Assembly: GCA_015258785.1 (NCBI GenBank) | Contig: JABZHP010000015.1 | Coordinates: 1 to 21,410, forward strand | Source: Atopobium sp. | GTDB lineage: Bacteria > Actinomycetota > Coriobacteriia > Coriobacteriales > Atopobiaceae | Direction of reading: 5' to 3' | DNA: 21,410 nt | Shown here: in pieces, positions 1-6,545 of the stretch | Layout: the number at the start of each line of letters is the position of its first letter | Numbering within the stretch: position 1 is the first letter of the stretch | Notes under the pieces: model-generated | Told to the model about the DNA's origin: nothing | What the model saw: the letters and a program-made list of their open reading frames with translations, nothing else | The model's database searches: none | Made by a program: the position numbers and the translations under genes

Positions 1-20
1 TCAAGGCTTTTATCGGCCAT
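1..20 (-). CDS. 5' end of an unidentified gene (first six codons)
   Basis: Reading leftward from position 20, an ATG opens a frame encoding M-A-D-K-S-L before the window ends. It is preceded by the strong ribosome binding site AAGGAGAA (minus strand of 24-31) at good spacing, which is why I treat it as a genuine start. It lies just downstream of the trxA terminator, so it would be expressed by read-through or from a promoter hidden in that short gap. Six residues are too few to identify the product. Confidence 0.6.
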
Positions 21-36
21 TAGTTCTCCTTGTAAC

Positions 37-67
37 AAAAAGGCGGCACGCCGATAGACGTACCGCC
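37..67 (-). terminator. Rho-independent terminator of trxA
   Basis: On the minus strand a 9-bp stem (GGCGGTACG pairing with CGTGCCGCC, one G-U pair) with an 8-base loop is followed by TTTTT. It starts about 46 bases after the trxA stop codon. The run of T ends only six bases before the ribosome binding site of the next minus-strand gene. Confidence 0.85.
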
Positions 68-113
68 GCTTAGTTCAATGATAAGCCAGCGCAGCCGCGT
101 GGCACACAAGAAC

Positions 114-431
114 TTACAGGTTAGCGTTGAGCTCAGAAACGAGGTCAGCCTTAGGAAGGTTGCCAACCATGGTGTGAACAGGCTCACCGTTCTTGAAGAG
201 GATGAGAGTAGGGATGGAGACGATGCGGAAACGAGTTGCAAGATCTGCCTCGTCATCAACGTTTACCTTGTAAACGTCAAGCTTGTCTGCCATCTCATTG
301 CCAACCTCCTCGACAACTGGACCAAGAGCACGGCAAGGACCGCACCAAGATGCCCAGAAATCAACAAGAACAGGCTTGTCTGCGTTTGCAAGAACAGAAT
401 CGAACTCTGCAGTAGTAAGCTGCTGTGCCAT
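114..431 (-). CDS. trxA: Thioredoxin
   Basis: This 105-aa protein is the small cytoplasmic dithiol carrier that reduces protein disulfides and is itself recharged by thioredoxin reductase. The active site WCGPC sits at residues 29-33 after the typical DFWASW strand, and the cis-proline loop SIPT is at 72-75, both at the family's normal positions. Length is standard for a single-domain thioredoxin. I chose the ATG at 431 because GGAGG lies eight bases upstream. A longer in-frame start at 476 would add 15 residues with no family resemblance. The gene is divergent from the 175-aa gene starting at 585 and ends in a good terminator at 37-67. No thioredoxin reductase gene is in the window. Confidence 0.97.
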   Translation of the reverse strand: MAQQLTTAEFDSVLANADKPVLVDFWASWCGPCRALGPVVEEVGNEMADKLDVYKVNVDDEADLATRFRIVSIPTLILFKNGEPVHTMVGNLPKADLVSELNANL

Positions 432-508
432 AACGAACCTCCAGTTACACACGGCCTTTAGGCCATTTAATTTCAAGCACTTAGCAAACTTATCCCCAAA
501 TTAGTGAA

Positions 509-518
509 GTGTATACAC
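509..518. promoter_or_regulatory. 10-bp perfect palindrome in the trxA divergent promoter region
   Basis: GTGTATACAC is its own reverse complement and sits between the divergent trxA and 175-aa genes. On the minus strand it contains TATACA, which could serve as a -10 element for trxA, with TTGAGC about 19 bases upstream. It could be a small operator or a chance palindrome. Confidence 0.3.
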
Positions 519-532
519 ATAACTTTGTAGAC

Positions 533-561
533 TTGCTCAAATTGTGAATTACGTGCATAGT
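533..561 (+). promoter_or_regulatory. Candidate promoter for the 175-aa gene
   Basis: TTGCTC (533-538) and CATAGT (556-561) are separated by exactly 17 bases, matching a housekeeping-type promoter at four of six positions in each box. The predicted start site is about 568, leaving a short leader before the ATG at 585. Confidence 0.45.
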
Positions 562-584
562 TGGCATATAAGAAAGAGGTGCGC

Positions 585-1112
585 ATGCCAAGCGAAAGAT
601 CTATGCGAAAAGAAGCCTACATGGCAAAAACAACGCATGAGTTTGGAGATTTTGCTGCTCAGGGGGTGTGTATGGCAGGCAATGCTTTTGCATCGGTTTT
701 ATTGGTAAAAGGCCAGGAAGACTTTGAAGAGGCTGAACTTTCTGCACTTAAAGCTTCTTTAGAGCATTTAGGCTATGCGCCTGAGGCATGGGCCACCTTG
801 CTTACCACCACAAAAACAGGAGATCCTATAAATCCCCAGCTTGTCAGACAGGCGATAAGTGCTTTTAGCCCAGACACAGTGCTCATGGTAAATGACGCAG
901 CAGTTACATCAGTGCGTGAGGCATACGCAGATGAGCTTGGTCAGCTTACAACTGACGCCGAGAAGAACTTCTCGCCCCGTGTTCTTGTGCATGTGTGTGG
1001 AATGCGCATGGTAAATCTTGATAACTTTGCCGGAGCGCTCGAGGACCCTCGTCAGAAGCAGTTGCGCTGGGCGGCTATTAAACAAGTCCCACCTTTGGGA
1101 GAGCCTTATTAG
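585..1112 (+). CDS. Conserved-looking 175-aa protein, function unknown
   Basis: I do not recognise this protein with certainty. It is soluble, with no signal peptide or membrane segment, and has an alternating strand/helix pattern: a hydrophobic strand ASVLLVKG near residue 40, a helix ending in LEHLGY, a second strand near TLLTTT, then PQLVRQAISAF followed by PDTVLMVNDAAVTSVREAY, and a C-terminal stretch with RVLVHVCGMRMVNLDNF and QLRWAAIKQVPPL. That order loosely resembles the uracil-DNA-glycosylase fold, but its catalytic motifs are not evident. The start at 585 has GAAAGAGG five bases upstream; a TTG start at 561 would lack a good ribosome site. It lies 96 bases before pgi and may share its transcript. 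Confidence 0.75.
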   Translation: MPSERSMRKEAYMAKTTHEFGDFAAQGVCMAGNAFASVLLVKGQEDFEEAELSALKASLEHLGYAPEAWATLLTTTKTGDPINPQLVRQAISAFSPDTVLMVNDAAVTSVREAYADELGQLTTDAEKNFSPRVLVHVCGMRMVNLDNFAGALEDPRQKQLRWAAIKQVPPLGEPY

Positions 1113-1120
1113 TAACGATT

Positions 1121-1146
1121 TGTCGTATTTTTTACGAAAAACGACA
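1121..1146 (+). other. A/T-rich hairpin between the 175-aa gene and pgi
   Basis: TGTCG (1121-1125) pairs with CGACA (1142-1146), and the inner T-run pairs with an A-run apart from one bulged A. An alternative TCGTA/TACGA pairing overlaps it. No clean T tract follows, so it is a poor terminator candidate; it may only attenuate or mark the junction. Confidence 0.3.
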
Positions 1147-1208
1147 TTGTGGCGTTTCATGAGCGTTGCGAAGATTATCCTTGAGATAGTCAAAAGAAGG
1201 AGACTGGT

Positions 1209-2915
1209 ATGGCATCACCTACAGCACCACATATTTTGCCTACTGACGCAACACAGACTAAAGCTTGGCGTGCCCTTGCAGAGCATTACGCCAGCTTAAA
1301 AGATACAAAAGCTACGCTGAAGAACTGGTTTGCAGAAGACCCTCAGCGTGTCCAGAATCTTACGTTTGAGCTTGATCAGTTCTTGATTGATCTTTCCAAA
1401 AACCTTGCCACGCAAGAGACGCTTGACCTTCTGTGTGACCTTGCAGAAGAGGTCAAACTTGAAGAGCGTAGAGACGCCATGTATGCCGGCGAGCATATTA
1501 ATACTACTGAGAATCGAGCAGTTCTCCACACGGCGCTTCGTCGTCCCGCAACTGAGGCCGGCACGCTTATTGTTGACGGACAAGATGTTGTTTCTGACGT
1601 TCACCAGACGCTGAACAAGATGTATGCCTTTTGCGATCGAGTTCGCTCGGGAGAGTGGAAGGGCGTTTCTGGTAAGCCTATCAAGACGGTTGTAAGCATT
1701 GGCATTGGTGGCTCTGACCTTGGTCCTGTTATGGTTTACGAGGCTTTGAAGCCTTTTGCAGACGCAGGTATTACTGCTCGCTTTGTCTCTAACATTGACC
1801 CTGTTGACCTTGGCGAGAAAACCGAGGATCTTGATCCAGAAACAACACTCTTCGTTATTGTTTCCAAGACCTTTACTACGCTTGAGACTCTTACCAATGC
1901 CCGTTGTGCTCGCACATGGCTTTTGGAAAAGCTTGCTGAGCAGGGCGTTATTGATGGCTCTGATTCTCAGAATGCAGAGGCTATTCGCAAGCATTTTGTT
2001 GCTGTCTCCACTGCACTTGATCTGGTAGAAGACTTTGGCATTGACCCAGAGAATGCCTTTGGTTTCTGGAACTGGGTTGGCGGCCGTTATTCGGTTGATT
2101 CTGCAGTTGGTCTTGTGCTGGCTATCGTTTTTGGTCCACAGCGCTTTGCAGAATTCCTCAGTGGCTTTAATACAGTTGATGAATACTTCAAGAACACTCC
2201 ATTGAGGCAAAATGTTGTTGCTCTCATGGGTCTCTTAAACGTTTGGTACGTTAATTTCTTTGGCGCAGCGTCTCACGCCGTTCTTCCATATAGTCAGTAC
2301 CTGCATAGATTCCCTGCATATCTCCAGCAGCTCACCATGGAATCCAACGGTAAGTCTACTCGTTGGGATGGTACGGCGGTTACTTCAAAGACAGGCGAAA
2401 TTTTCTGGGGAGAGGCTGGAACTAATGGTCAACATGCGTTCTACCAGCTTATCCATCAGGGAACCCAGATTATTCCTGCTGACTTTATTGCGTTTGTAAA
2501 TACTGCCTTTGCCACCAAAGATGCAGACCTAGACGTCCATGAACTCTTCCTCTCCAATTTCTTTGCGCAGACTAAAGCGCTTGCTTTTGGTAAGACTGCT
2601 GATGAGGTCCGTGCTGAGGGAACACCAGAGTGGATGGTTTCTGCACGCGTCTTTGAAGGAAATAGGCCAACTACTTCTATCTTTGGTAAAGAGCTTAATC
2701 CTCGTGCTATTGGTACGCTTATTGCACTCTACGAGCACATTACCTTTGTTGAAGGTGTTGTGTGGGGCATTGATTCCTTTGATCAGTGGGGTGTTGAGCT
2801 TGGTAAACAGCTTGCAAAGCAGATTTTCCCTGCAATTCATAACGACGAAGAACTAGCAAAACAAGACGCTTCCACTCAGTCTCTTGTTGATTTCTATCGC
2901 AGAAACAGAACATAA
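1209..2915 (+). CDS. pgi: Glucose-6-phosphate isomerase
   Basis: This 568-aa enzyme interconverts glucose-6-phosphate and fructose-6-phosphate at the entry of glycolysis. Family blocks appear in order: SIGIGGSDLGP (163-173) and VSKTFTTLET (218-227) for the sugar-phosphate domain, NWVGGRYS (288-295) with the conserved arginine at 293, MESNGK (377-382) with the catalytic glutamate 378, GEAGTNGQHAF (401-411) with histidine 409, and the C-terminal signature FDQWGVELGK with lysine 533. Length matches the large bacterial/eukaryotic-type Pgi. AGAAGGAG lies just upstream of the ATG. A terminator follows at 2955. The next operon is a hexose-type PTS, which fits a sugar-catabolic neighbourhood. Confidence 0.98.
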   Translation: MASPTAPHILPTDATQTKAWRALAEHYASLKDTKATLKNWFAEDPQRVQNLTFELDQFLIDLSKNLATQETLDLLCDLAEEVKLEERRDAMYAGEHINTTENRAVLHTALRRPATEAGTLIVDGQDVVSDVHQTLNKMYAFCDRVRSGEWKGVSGKPIKTVVSIGIGGSDLGPVMVYEALKPFADAGITARFVSNIDPVDLGEKTEDLDPETTLFVIVSKTFTTLETLTNARCARTWLLEKLAEQGVIDGSDSQNAEAIRKHFVAVSTALDLVEDFGIDPENAFGFWNWVGGRYSVDSAVGLVLAIVFGPQRFAEFLSGFNTVDEYFKNTPLRQNVVALMGLLNVWYVNFFGAASHAVLPYSQYLHRFPAYLQQLTMESNGKSTRWDGTAVTSKTGEIFWGEAGTNGQHAFYQLIHQGTQIIPADFIAFVNTAFATKDADLDVHELFLSNFFAQTKALAFGKTADEVRAEGTPEWMVSARVFEGNRPTTSIFGKELNPRAIGTLIALYEHITFVEGVVWGIDSFDQWGVELGKQLAKQIFPAIHNDEELAKQDASTQSLVDFYRRNRT

Positions 2916-2954
2916 CACGTTACATAACATAAAATTATTTTTTTATTTCATGTT

Positions 2955-2991
2955 AAGAAGGTCATCTTGTATGGCCTTCTTTCTTACTTTT
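2955..2991 (+). terminator. Rho-independent terminator after pgi
   Basis: A 10-bp stem, AAGAAGGTCA (2955-2964) with TGGCCTTCTT (2972-2981), has one G-U pair, a 7-base loop and a broken T tract afterwards. It isolates pgi from the PTS operon. Confidence 0.8.
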
Positions 2992-3035
2992 AGAAATGTA
3001 TTTCGAGGAGTGCTGAGCGGACATTTCTTTATCTA

Positions 3036-3089
3036 ATATATGCAATATTGCTACTTTTATGTTCATATATGCAAAAAATTTCTGCATAT
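3036..3089. repeat. Repeated ATATATGCAA boxes with an inverted copy
   Basis: ATATATGCAA occurs at 3036-3045 and again at 3065-3074, 29 bases apart (close to three helical turns). The second copy is followed by TGCATAT at 3083-3089, forming a 7-bp inverted repeat with a 9-base gap. The boxes lie 130-190 bases upstream of the predicted promoter. Confidence 0.5.
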
Positions 3090-3222
3090 TTATTTATGCT
3101 GTTAGAACGCCTGTTCATCTAAAAGAAACTGAATCAATTGAATTATTTAAATAAAATTTAAAAAAATAATACATCAAGAATATTAAAAATTTGCGAATGC
3201 CAATAGCGCATGTATACCTTTG

Positions 3223-3251
3223 TGTTATAACGGCTAGGCAAGTGACACTTG
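3223..3251 (+). promoter_or_regulatory. Probable PTS operon promoter with overlapping operator palindrome
   Basis: TG-T-TATAAC (3223-3231) is a good extended -10 element without a recognisable -35 box. CAAGTG-A-CACTTG (3239-3251), a perfect 6-1-6 palindrome, covers the predicted start site at about 3238. A protein bound there would block initiation, so it is a good repressor-site candidate. An alternative promoter, TTGCGA (3191) with TATACC (3213), is 16 bases spaced. Confidence 0.5.
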
Positions 3252-3258
3252 GCTTGGA

Positions 3259-3288
3259 ATGTAAGTTTTGATGCATAGCAATTTACAT
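3259..3288 (+). promoter_or_regulatory. Leader hairpin of the PTS operon
   Basis: ATGTAAGTT (3259-3267) pairs with AATTTACAT (3280-3288), nine pairs including one G-U, around a 12-base loop. It starts about 20 bases after the predicted transcription start. No T tract follows, so it is not a simple terminator. Confidence 0.4.
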
Positions 3289-3310
3289 AACAGGCTGGAA
3301 ATTTTGTATT

Positions 3311-3347
3311 GGCGTAGTACGGCTGTTAATACAGGCGAAGTACAGCC
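3311..3347 (+). repeat. Imperfect direct repeat and hairpin in the PTS leader
   Basis: GGCGTAGTACGGC (3311-3323) recurs as GGCGAAGTACAGC (3334-3346), 11 of 13 bases identical at a 23-base offset. Within the same stretch GGCTGT (3321) can pair with ACAGCC (3342). Both lie 30-65 bases upstream of the IIA start codon. Confidence 0.4.
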
Positions 3348-3376
3348 ACAGTGGTGATGTCTGGAATGGAGCAGTA

Positions 3377-3808
3377 ATGAAGTACCTTTTGCTCGTAAGT
3401 CATGGAACGTTTGCACCAGGTCTGCATAGCGTAATGGACATGCTGATGGGACCCAGAGAAAACATCTTGAGCTACAGCATGGAAGATGGCGTGGGAGCAG
3501 CTGAATATAGAGAGAATTTGTCAAAAATTCTTGAGCCACTTACTGCTGACGACGAGGTTGTTGTTCTTGGTGACATTATCGGTGGTTCTCCACTTACTAA
3601 TGCACTTGATCTTCTCGCCAAAAAAGGCCTGCTTTCCCATACCGTGGCTTTTAGTGGTGCCAATCTTCCCATGGTAATTGGTGCTTTGATGGCTATCGAT
3701 GATGGCCTAAGTGGTGAGGCTCTTGTGTCATCAATCCTGAACGAAGGAAAAAATGGCGTTAATCAGATCGTCTTAGCTCTTGAAGACGATGACGAGGAAG
3801 ACCTTTAG
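3377..3808 (+). CDS. PTS mannose/fructose/sorbose family component IIA
   Basis: This 143-aa cytoplasmic protein takes phosphate from HPr and passes it to IIB. The phosphorylated histidine is residue 9 in LVSHGTFAPGL, the conserved aspartate is at 66 in LGDIIGGSP, and the late block SGANLPMV is also typical of the ManX-type IIA fold. GGAG lies six bases before the ATG. It is the first gene of a IIA-IIB-IIC-IID operon and is separate from IIB, unlike E. coli ManX where the two are fused. The C-terminus ends in an acidic run, EDDDEEDL, which is not part of the core domain. The substrate cannot be read from the sequence. Confidence 0.95.
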   Translation: MKYLLLVSHGTFAPGLHSVMDMLMGPRENILSYSMEDGVGAAEYRENLSKILEPLTADDEVVVLGDIIGGSPLTNALDLLAKKGLLSHTVAFSGANLPMVIGALMAIDDGLSGEALVSSILNEGKNGVNQIVLALEDDDEEDL

Positions 3809-3862
3809 TAATTACTGCAAGTACGCGTAGCTGCTTGCGTAAGAAATATGTTAGGAGAAAAC

Positions 3863-4357
3863 ATGATTTCATTTGTTCGTGTTGATGACCGCATGATTCA
3901 TGGTCAGACAGTCACTCGTTGGGCCCTTGAGGTTCCTTGTGACGGAATCATTGCAGTTAATGATGCGGCTGCATCAAATCCTGTCCTTAAGTCTGCTTAC
4001 AAGTCAGCAGCACCTGACAAGAAAGTATTTGTTTGGACATTTGATCACTTCAAAGAGAGCGCTCAGAAGGTTCTAGACAGCGATTCTCGTTATTTTCTTA
4101 TTACTAAAAACCCAGTTGACATGAAGAAAATTCTTGTTGACTTTGGTTTTAAGCCAGGAATTAACACGGTCATTATCGGTCCTGGTAATGACCGTCCTGG
4201 TGCGGTAAAGCTGGGCAACAACCAGTCCTTTACTCAAGAAGAGGGACAGGCATTTGAGGATATAACCAAAGCTGGTTATACCGTTCAATTTGCTCTTCTT
4301 AAAGAAAAGGCAATTGGTGAGTGGCCTAAATTCCGCGAGAAGTTTGACGTAAAGTAG
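3863..4357 (+). CDS. PTS mannose/fructose/sorbose family component IIB
   Basis: This 164-aa cytoplasmic protein carries phosphate from IIA to the incoming sugar. The start ISFVRVDDRMIHGQ is diagnostic of the family, with histidine 13 as the phosphorylated residue. Downstream are the expected VNDAAASNP and FLITKNP blocks. Length is normal for a stand-alone IIB. I chose the ATG at 3863 because AGGAG lies directly upstream; an in-frame ATG at 3848 would add five residues and overlap that site. The gap to IIA is 54 bases and the gap to IIC 19 bases. Confidence 0.95.
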   Translation: MISFVRVDDRMIHGQTVTRWALEVPCDGIIAVNDAAASNPVLKSAYKSAAPDKKVFVWTFDHFKESAQKVLDSDSRYFLITKNPVDMKKILVDFGFKPGINTVIIGPGNDRPGAVKLGNNQSFTQEEGQAFEDITKAGYTVQFALLKEKAIGEWPKFREKFDVK

Positions 4358-4376
4358 TATTCGGAAGGCGATTTTT

Positions 4377-5243
4377 ATGGCAATTAATGCGTTTCAAGCT
4401 GCCCTTTTGGGTTTGTTTGCATGCCTTGCGTCACTACCTGGCATGGCTGGTACTACCGTAGGTAACTATACCCTCGGTCGTCCACTTGTTGCAGGTCTTG
4501 TCGTTGGTGTCATTCTTGGCGACGTCCAGACTGGCATTATTGTTGGTGCAGCAATCCAGTTGGTCTACATTGCACTCGTAACACCTGGCGGAACTGTTTC
4601 CGCTGACGTTCGTGCAGTTTCCTACATTGGTATTCCTCTAGCAATTCTTGCAATCAAGGCTTATGGTCTTGATCCAAGCTCTGTTGAGGCTGCATCTCAG
4701 GCAGCTGCTATTGGCGCAGCTGTTGGTACTCTTGGTACCGTCTTGTTCTACGGCACCGCTACCATGAACCTTGTATGGCAGGGTATTGGCTGGCGTGCAA
4801 TGGAGAGCAAAGAGTGGGGTCGTATTAAGAAGACCATTCCAATGGTTGACTTTGTATTCCCTTGGGTTTCTCACATTCTTTTCTCGTTCATTCCAACATT
4901 CTTCATTTGCATGGCTGGCGAGAGCATGGTTGGCATCATGAAGGAATACCTTCCTATGAACGGTATCCCAATGATGACCCTCTTCACCGTTGGTACCCTT
5001 CTTCCTACCGTTGGTGTTGCAATTTTGTGCAAGCAGGTTATTACTAAGCCTCTTGATTGGGTAACTTTTGCCTTTGGCTTTATCCTTGCTGGCGCACTTG
5101 GCCTGAACCTCATTGTCTCTGCAGTCGTAGCAGTCTTCTTTGCTGTTCTTAACTATCAGCTTCAGCAGGCAAAGAATGTTCGTTTGGCTGCTGCAACATC
5201 AGGCAATGTAAGTGCAGACGATGAAGAAGAGGAGGATATTTAA
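4377..5243 (+). CDS. PTS mannose/fructose/sorbose family component IIC (membrane)
   Basis: This 288-aa integral membrane protein forms the sugar-translocating channel together with IID. It shows many hydrophobic segments. The early signature VGVILGDVQTGIIVGAAIQL (about residues 43-62) is typical for ManY-type IIC proteins, and GGTVSADV follows as in the family. GGAAGG lies upstream of the ATG. The C-terminus, after the last helix, is hydrophilic and ends in DDEEEEDI, an acidic tail resembling that of the IIA encoded two genes upstream. IID starts two bases after its stop codon, so the two are probably translationally coupled. Confidence 0.95.
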   Translation: MAINAFQAALLGLFACLASLPGMAGTTVGNYTLGRPLVAGLVVGVILGDVQTGIIVGAAIQLVYIALVTPGGTVSADVRAVSYIGIPLAILAIKAYGLDPSSVEAASQAAAIGAAVGTLGTVLFYGTATMNLVWQGIGWRAMESKEWGRIKKTIPMVDFVFPWVSHILFSFIPTFFICMAGESMVGIMKEYLPMNGIPMMTLFTVGTLLPTVGVAILCKQVITKPLDWVTFAFGFILAGALGLNLIVSAVVAVFFAVLNYQLQQAKNVRLAAATSGNVSADDEEEEDI

Positions 5244-5245
5244 TC

Positions 5246-6064
5246 ATGGCTGAAAAGAAAACCATTTCTCAGAAAGCACGCAATAAGTCTTTCTTGAGCT
5301 GGATTTACGGCAATCTTACCTGCTTCTCTCAGGAGCACATGCAGACATTTGGTTACCTTGCATCCATGCTTCCAATCGTTGACGAGCTTTACGATACTGA
5401 TGACCAAAAGGTTGAGGCACTTTCTACCTATACAACCTTCTTTAATACCGAGCCACAGATTGGTTCTATGGTTGTTGGCTTGACCGCTTCTCTTGAAGAG
5501 GCTCGCGCAAACGGCGAGGCAATCGACGACGAGACCATCAATGGTCTTCGCGCTGGTCTTATGGGCCCTCTTGCTGGTCTTGGTGACTCCATTATCGTTG
5601 GTACTTTTATTCCAATTCTTCTTGGAATTGCACTTGGCCTTTCTAAGGGCGGCTCCGTTCTTGGCCCACTGTTCTATGTTGTGGTCTGGAACCTCATTAT
5701 GTACTTCGGCATGAAGTTTGCTTACGACCAGGGCTATAGCCTGGGCTCTTCTGCTGTTGAGGCACTTGTTGGTCCTGAGTCCGAGGCTCTCCGTAGCTCC
5801 ATTGTTATGATTGGTACTATGGTCATTGGCTCTGTTGCTGCTACATGGATTAACGTCACAACTTCTCTGAATATTGCTGGTGTTGACATTCAGACAACAC
5901 TTAATGGCATCTTCCCTAAGGTATTGAACCTTCTGTTTGTATACCTTTGCTGGTGGTTGATGACTAAGAAGAAGCTCAGCCCAACGGTTGTTATGCTTAT
6001 TCTTGTTGTTGTAGCACTTGTTGGCGTTGTTATTGGCGTCTTCAACCCAGGTCTGTCTTACTAA
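5246..6064 (+). CDS. PTS mannose/fructose/sorbose family component IID (membrane)
   Basis: This 272-aa protein is the second membrane subunit of the permease, unique to this PTS family. Diagnostic blocks are the N-terminal FSQEHMQTFGYLASMLPI (27-44), FFNTEPQIGSMVVG (65-78) and GLMGPLAGLGDSI (104-116). The cytoplasmic N-terminal half is followed by hydrophobic segments to the C-terminus, which is the normal topology. GAGGAGG for this start lies inside the end of the IIC gene. It is the last PTS gene; a strong hairpin at 6110 follows. Separate IIA, IIB, IIC and IID genes make a complete transporter apart from the general proteins EI and HPr, which are not in this window. Confidence 0.96.
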   Translation: MAEKKTISQKARNKSFLSWIYGNLTCFSQEHMQTFGYLASMLPIVDELYDTDDQKVEALSTYTTFFNTEPQIGSMVVGLTASLEEARANGEAIDDETINGLRAGLMGPLAGLGDSIIVGTFIPILLGIALGLSKGGSVLGPLFYVVVWNLIMYFGMKFAYDQGYSLGSSAVEALVGPESEALRSSIVMIGTMVIGSVAATWINVTTSLNIAGVDIQTTLNGIFPKVLNLLFVYLCWWLMTKKKLSPTVVMLILVVVALVGVVIGVFNPGLSY

Positions 6065-6109
6065 TTTTTTGCGCAAAATCCTGTCTGGCGCAGAAAAGAC
6101 AAACGTAAT

Positions 6110-6146
6110 AAAGTGGCATCGTCATACGGCGATGCCACTTTTGATT
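6110..6146 (+). terminator. Terminator of the PTS operon
   Basis: A perfect 12-bp stem, AAAGTGGCATCG (6110-6121) with CGATGCCACTTT (6130-6141), has an 8-base loop. The T tract is short (TTTT, then GATT). It sits immediately before the ribosome binding site of the next gene, so some read-through or a role as an attenuator is possible. Confidence 0.75.
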
Positions 6147-6156
6147 GAGAGTTTTT

Positions 6157-6495
6157 ATGAGCAAGAAAAACTATGTAGGAGCAGCTTCTCATTCACACGA
6201 GGATAACCCTTTGGTTGTCGAGGCTCGTATGCAGACAAAAGCTCTTGGAACACTAAGCGTTTATAGAAGAGCCGCTTATTCTGGCATCGCAATTGGAGCA
6301 TGGCTTATATATCTCAGCGTGTACGGGAGTCTCTCTACAAGTTCTATGGCAACGGCTGTGCTCGTGGGCGGCATAGTTCTTCTCGTCATATCTGTTCCTA
6401 TAGCTGGAATTTTGTATGTAGGTATCTCAAGAGGAAAAAAGAACGTCGAGAAGATCATCAAAGCAATTGAAAAAAATTCGTCAAAAAACGCATAA
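6157..6495 (+). CDS. Small two-helix membrane protein, function unknown
   Basis: This 112-aa protein is not one I recognise. It has a hydrophilic N-terminus, two predicted membrane helices (about residues 39-57 and 65-90), and a lysine-rich C-terminal tail (RGKKNVEKIIKAIEKNSSK). Basic residues flank the hairpin on both sides (YRR before, RGKK after), suggesting that both ends are cytoplasmic. The ATG at 6157 has only a weak site (GAGAG at 6147-6151); an in-frame TTG at 6145 lies inside the terminator stem region and is less likely. It lies directly downstream of the PTS terminator and upstream of the SRP RNA gene. No promoter of its own is obvious. Confidence 0.7.
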   Translation: MSKKNYVGAASHSHEDNPLVVEARMQTKALGTLSVYRRAAYSGIAIGAWLIYLSVYGSLSTSSMATAVLVGGIVLLVISVPIAGILYVGISRGKKNVEKIIKAIEKNSSKNA

Positions 6496-6502
6496 GCGAT
6501 AT

Positions 6503-6530
6503 TTGACTTGTGCAAAGATTACTCTAATAG
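6503..6530 (+). promoter_or_regulatory. Candidate promoter of the SRP RNA gene
   Basis: TTGACT (6503-6508) is a near-consensus -35 box. TAATAG (6525-6530), 16 bases downstream, is a weak -10 match. Its position about 15 bases before the first paired base of the SRP RNA is what makes it convincing. Confidence 0.5.
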
Positions 6531-6545
6531 GGTAGAGTATCTACA

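Larger units (their letters stand above)
2992..3376 (+). promoter_or_regulatory. AT-rich gene-free control region and leader of the PTS operon
   Basis: These 385 bases contain no credible reading frame and are clearly richer in A and T than the flanking genes. They hold the ATATATGCAA repeats (3036-3089), a probable promoter with a palindrome at the start site (3223-3251), and two leader structures (3259-3288 and 3311-3347), each listed separately. The layout points to a strongly regulated sugar operon. I found no sigma-54 type -24/-12 element of the kind used by some Firmicutes mannose operons. Confidence 0.6.

Noticed and set aside
1296..2210. Long minus-strand open frame (304 codons) opposite pgi
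   Set aside because: It is antisense to a certain pgi gene, rich in Asn, Arg and Cys with no family resemblance, and lacks a ribosome site.
2992..3376. Sigma-54 (-24/-12) promoter before the mannose-family PTS
   Set aside because: No GG-N10-GC arrangement with the usual context was found, and no LevR-type activator gene is nearby.
3848..3862. Earlier ATG for the IIB gene
   Set aside because: Using it would place the AGGAG ribosome site inside the coding region; the family start ISFVRVDDRMIHGQ fits the ATG at 3863.
5240..6076. 278-codon minus-strand frame opposite the IID gene
   Set aside because: It mirrors the codon pattern of the IID gene and reads as Asn/Lys-rich low-complexity sequence.
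6067..6078. Perfect palindrome TTTTGCGCAAAA just after the IID gene
   Set aside because: It is short, directly follows a stop codon, has no partner copies, and could arise by chance next to a T-run.
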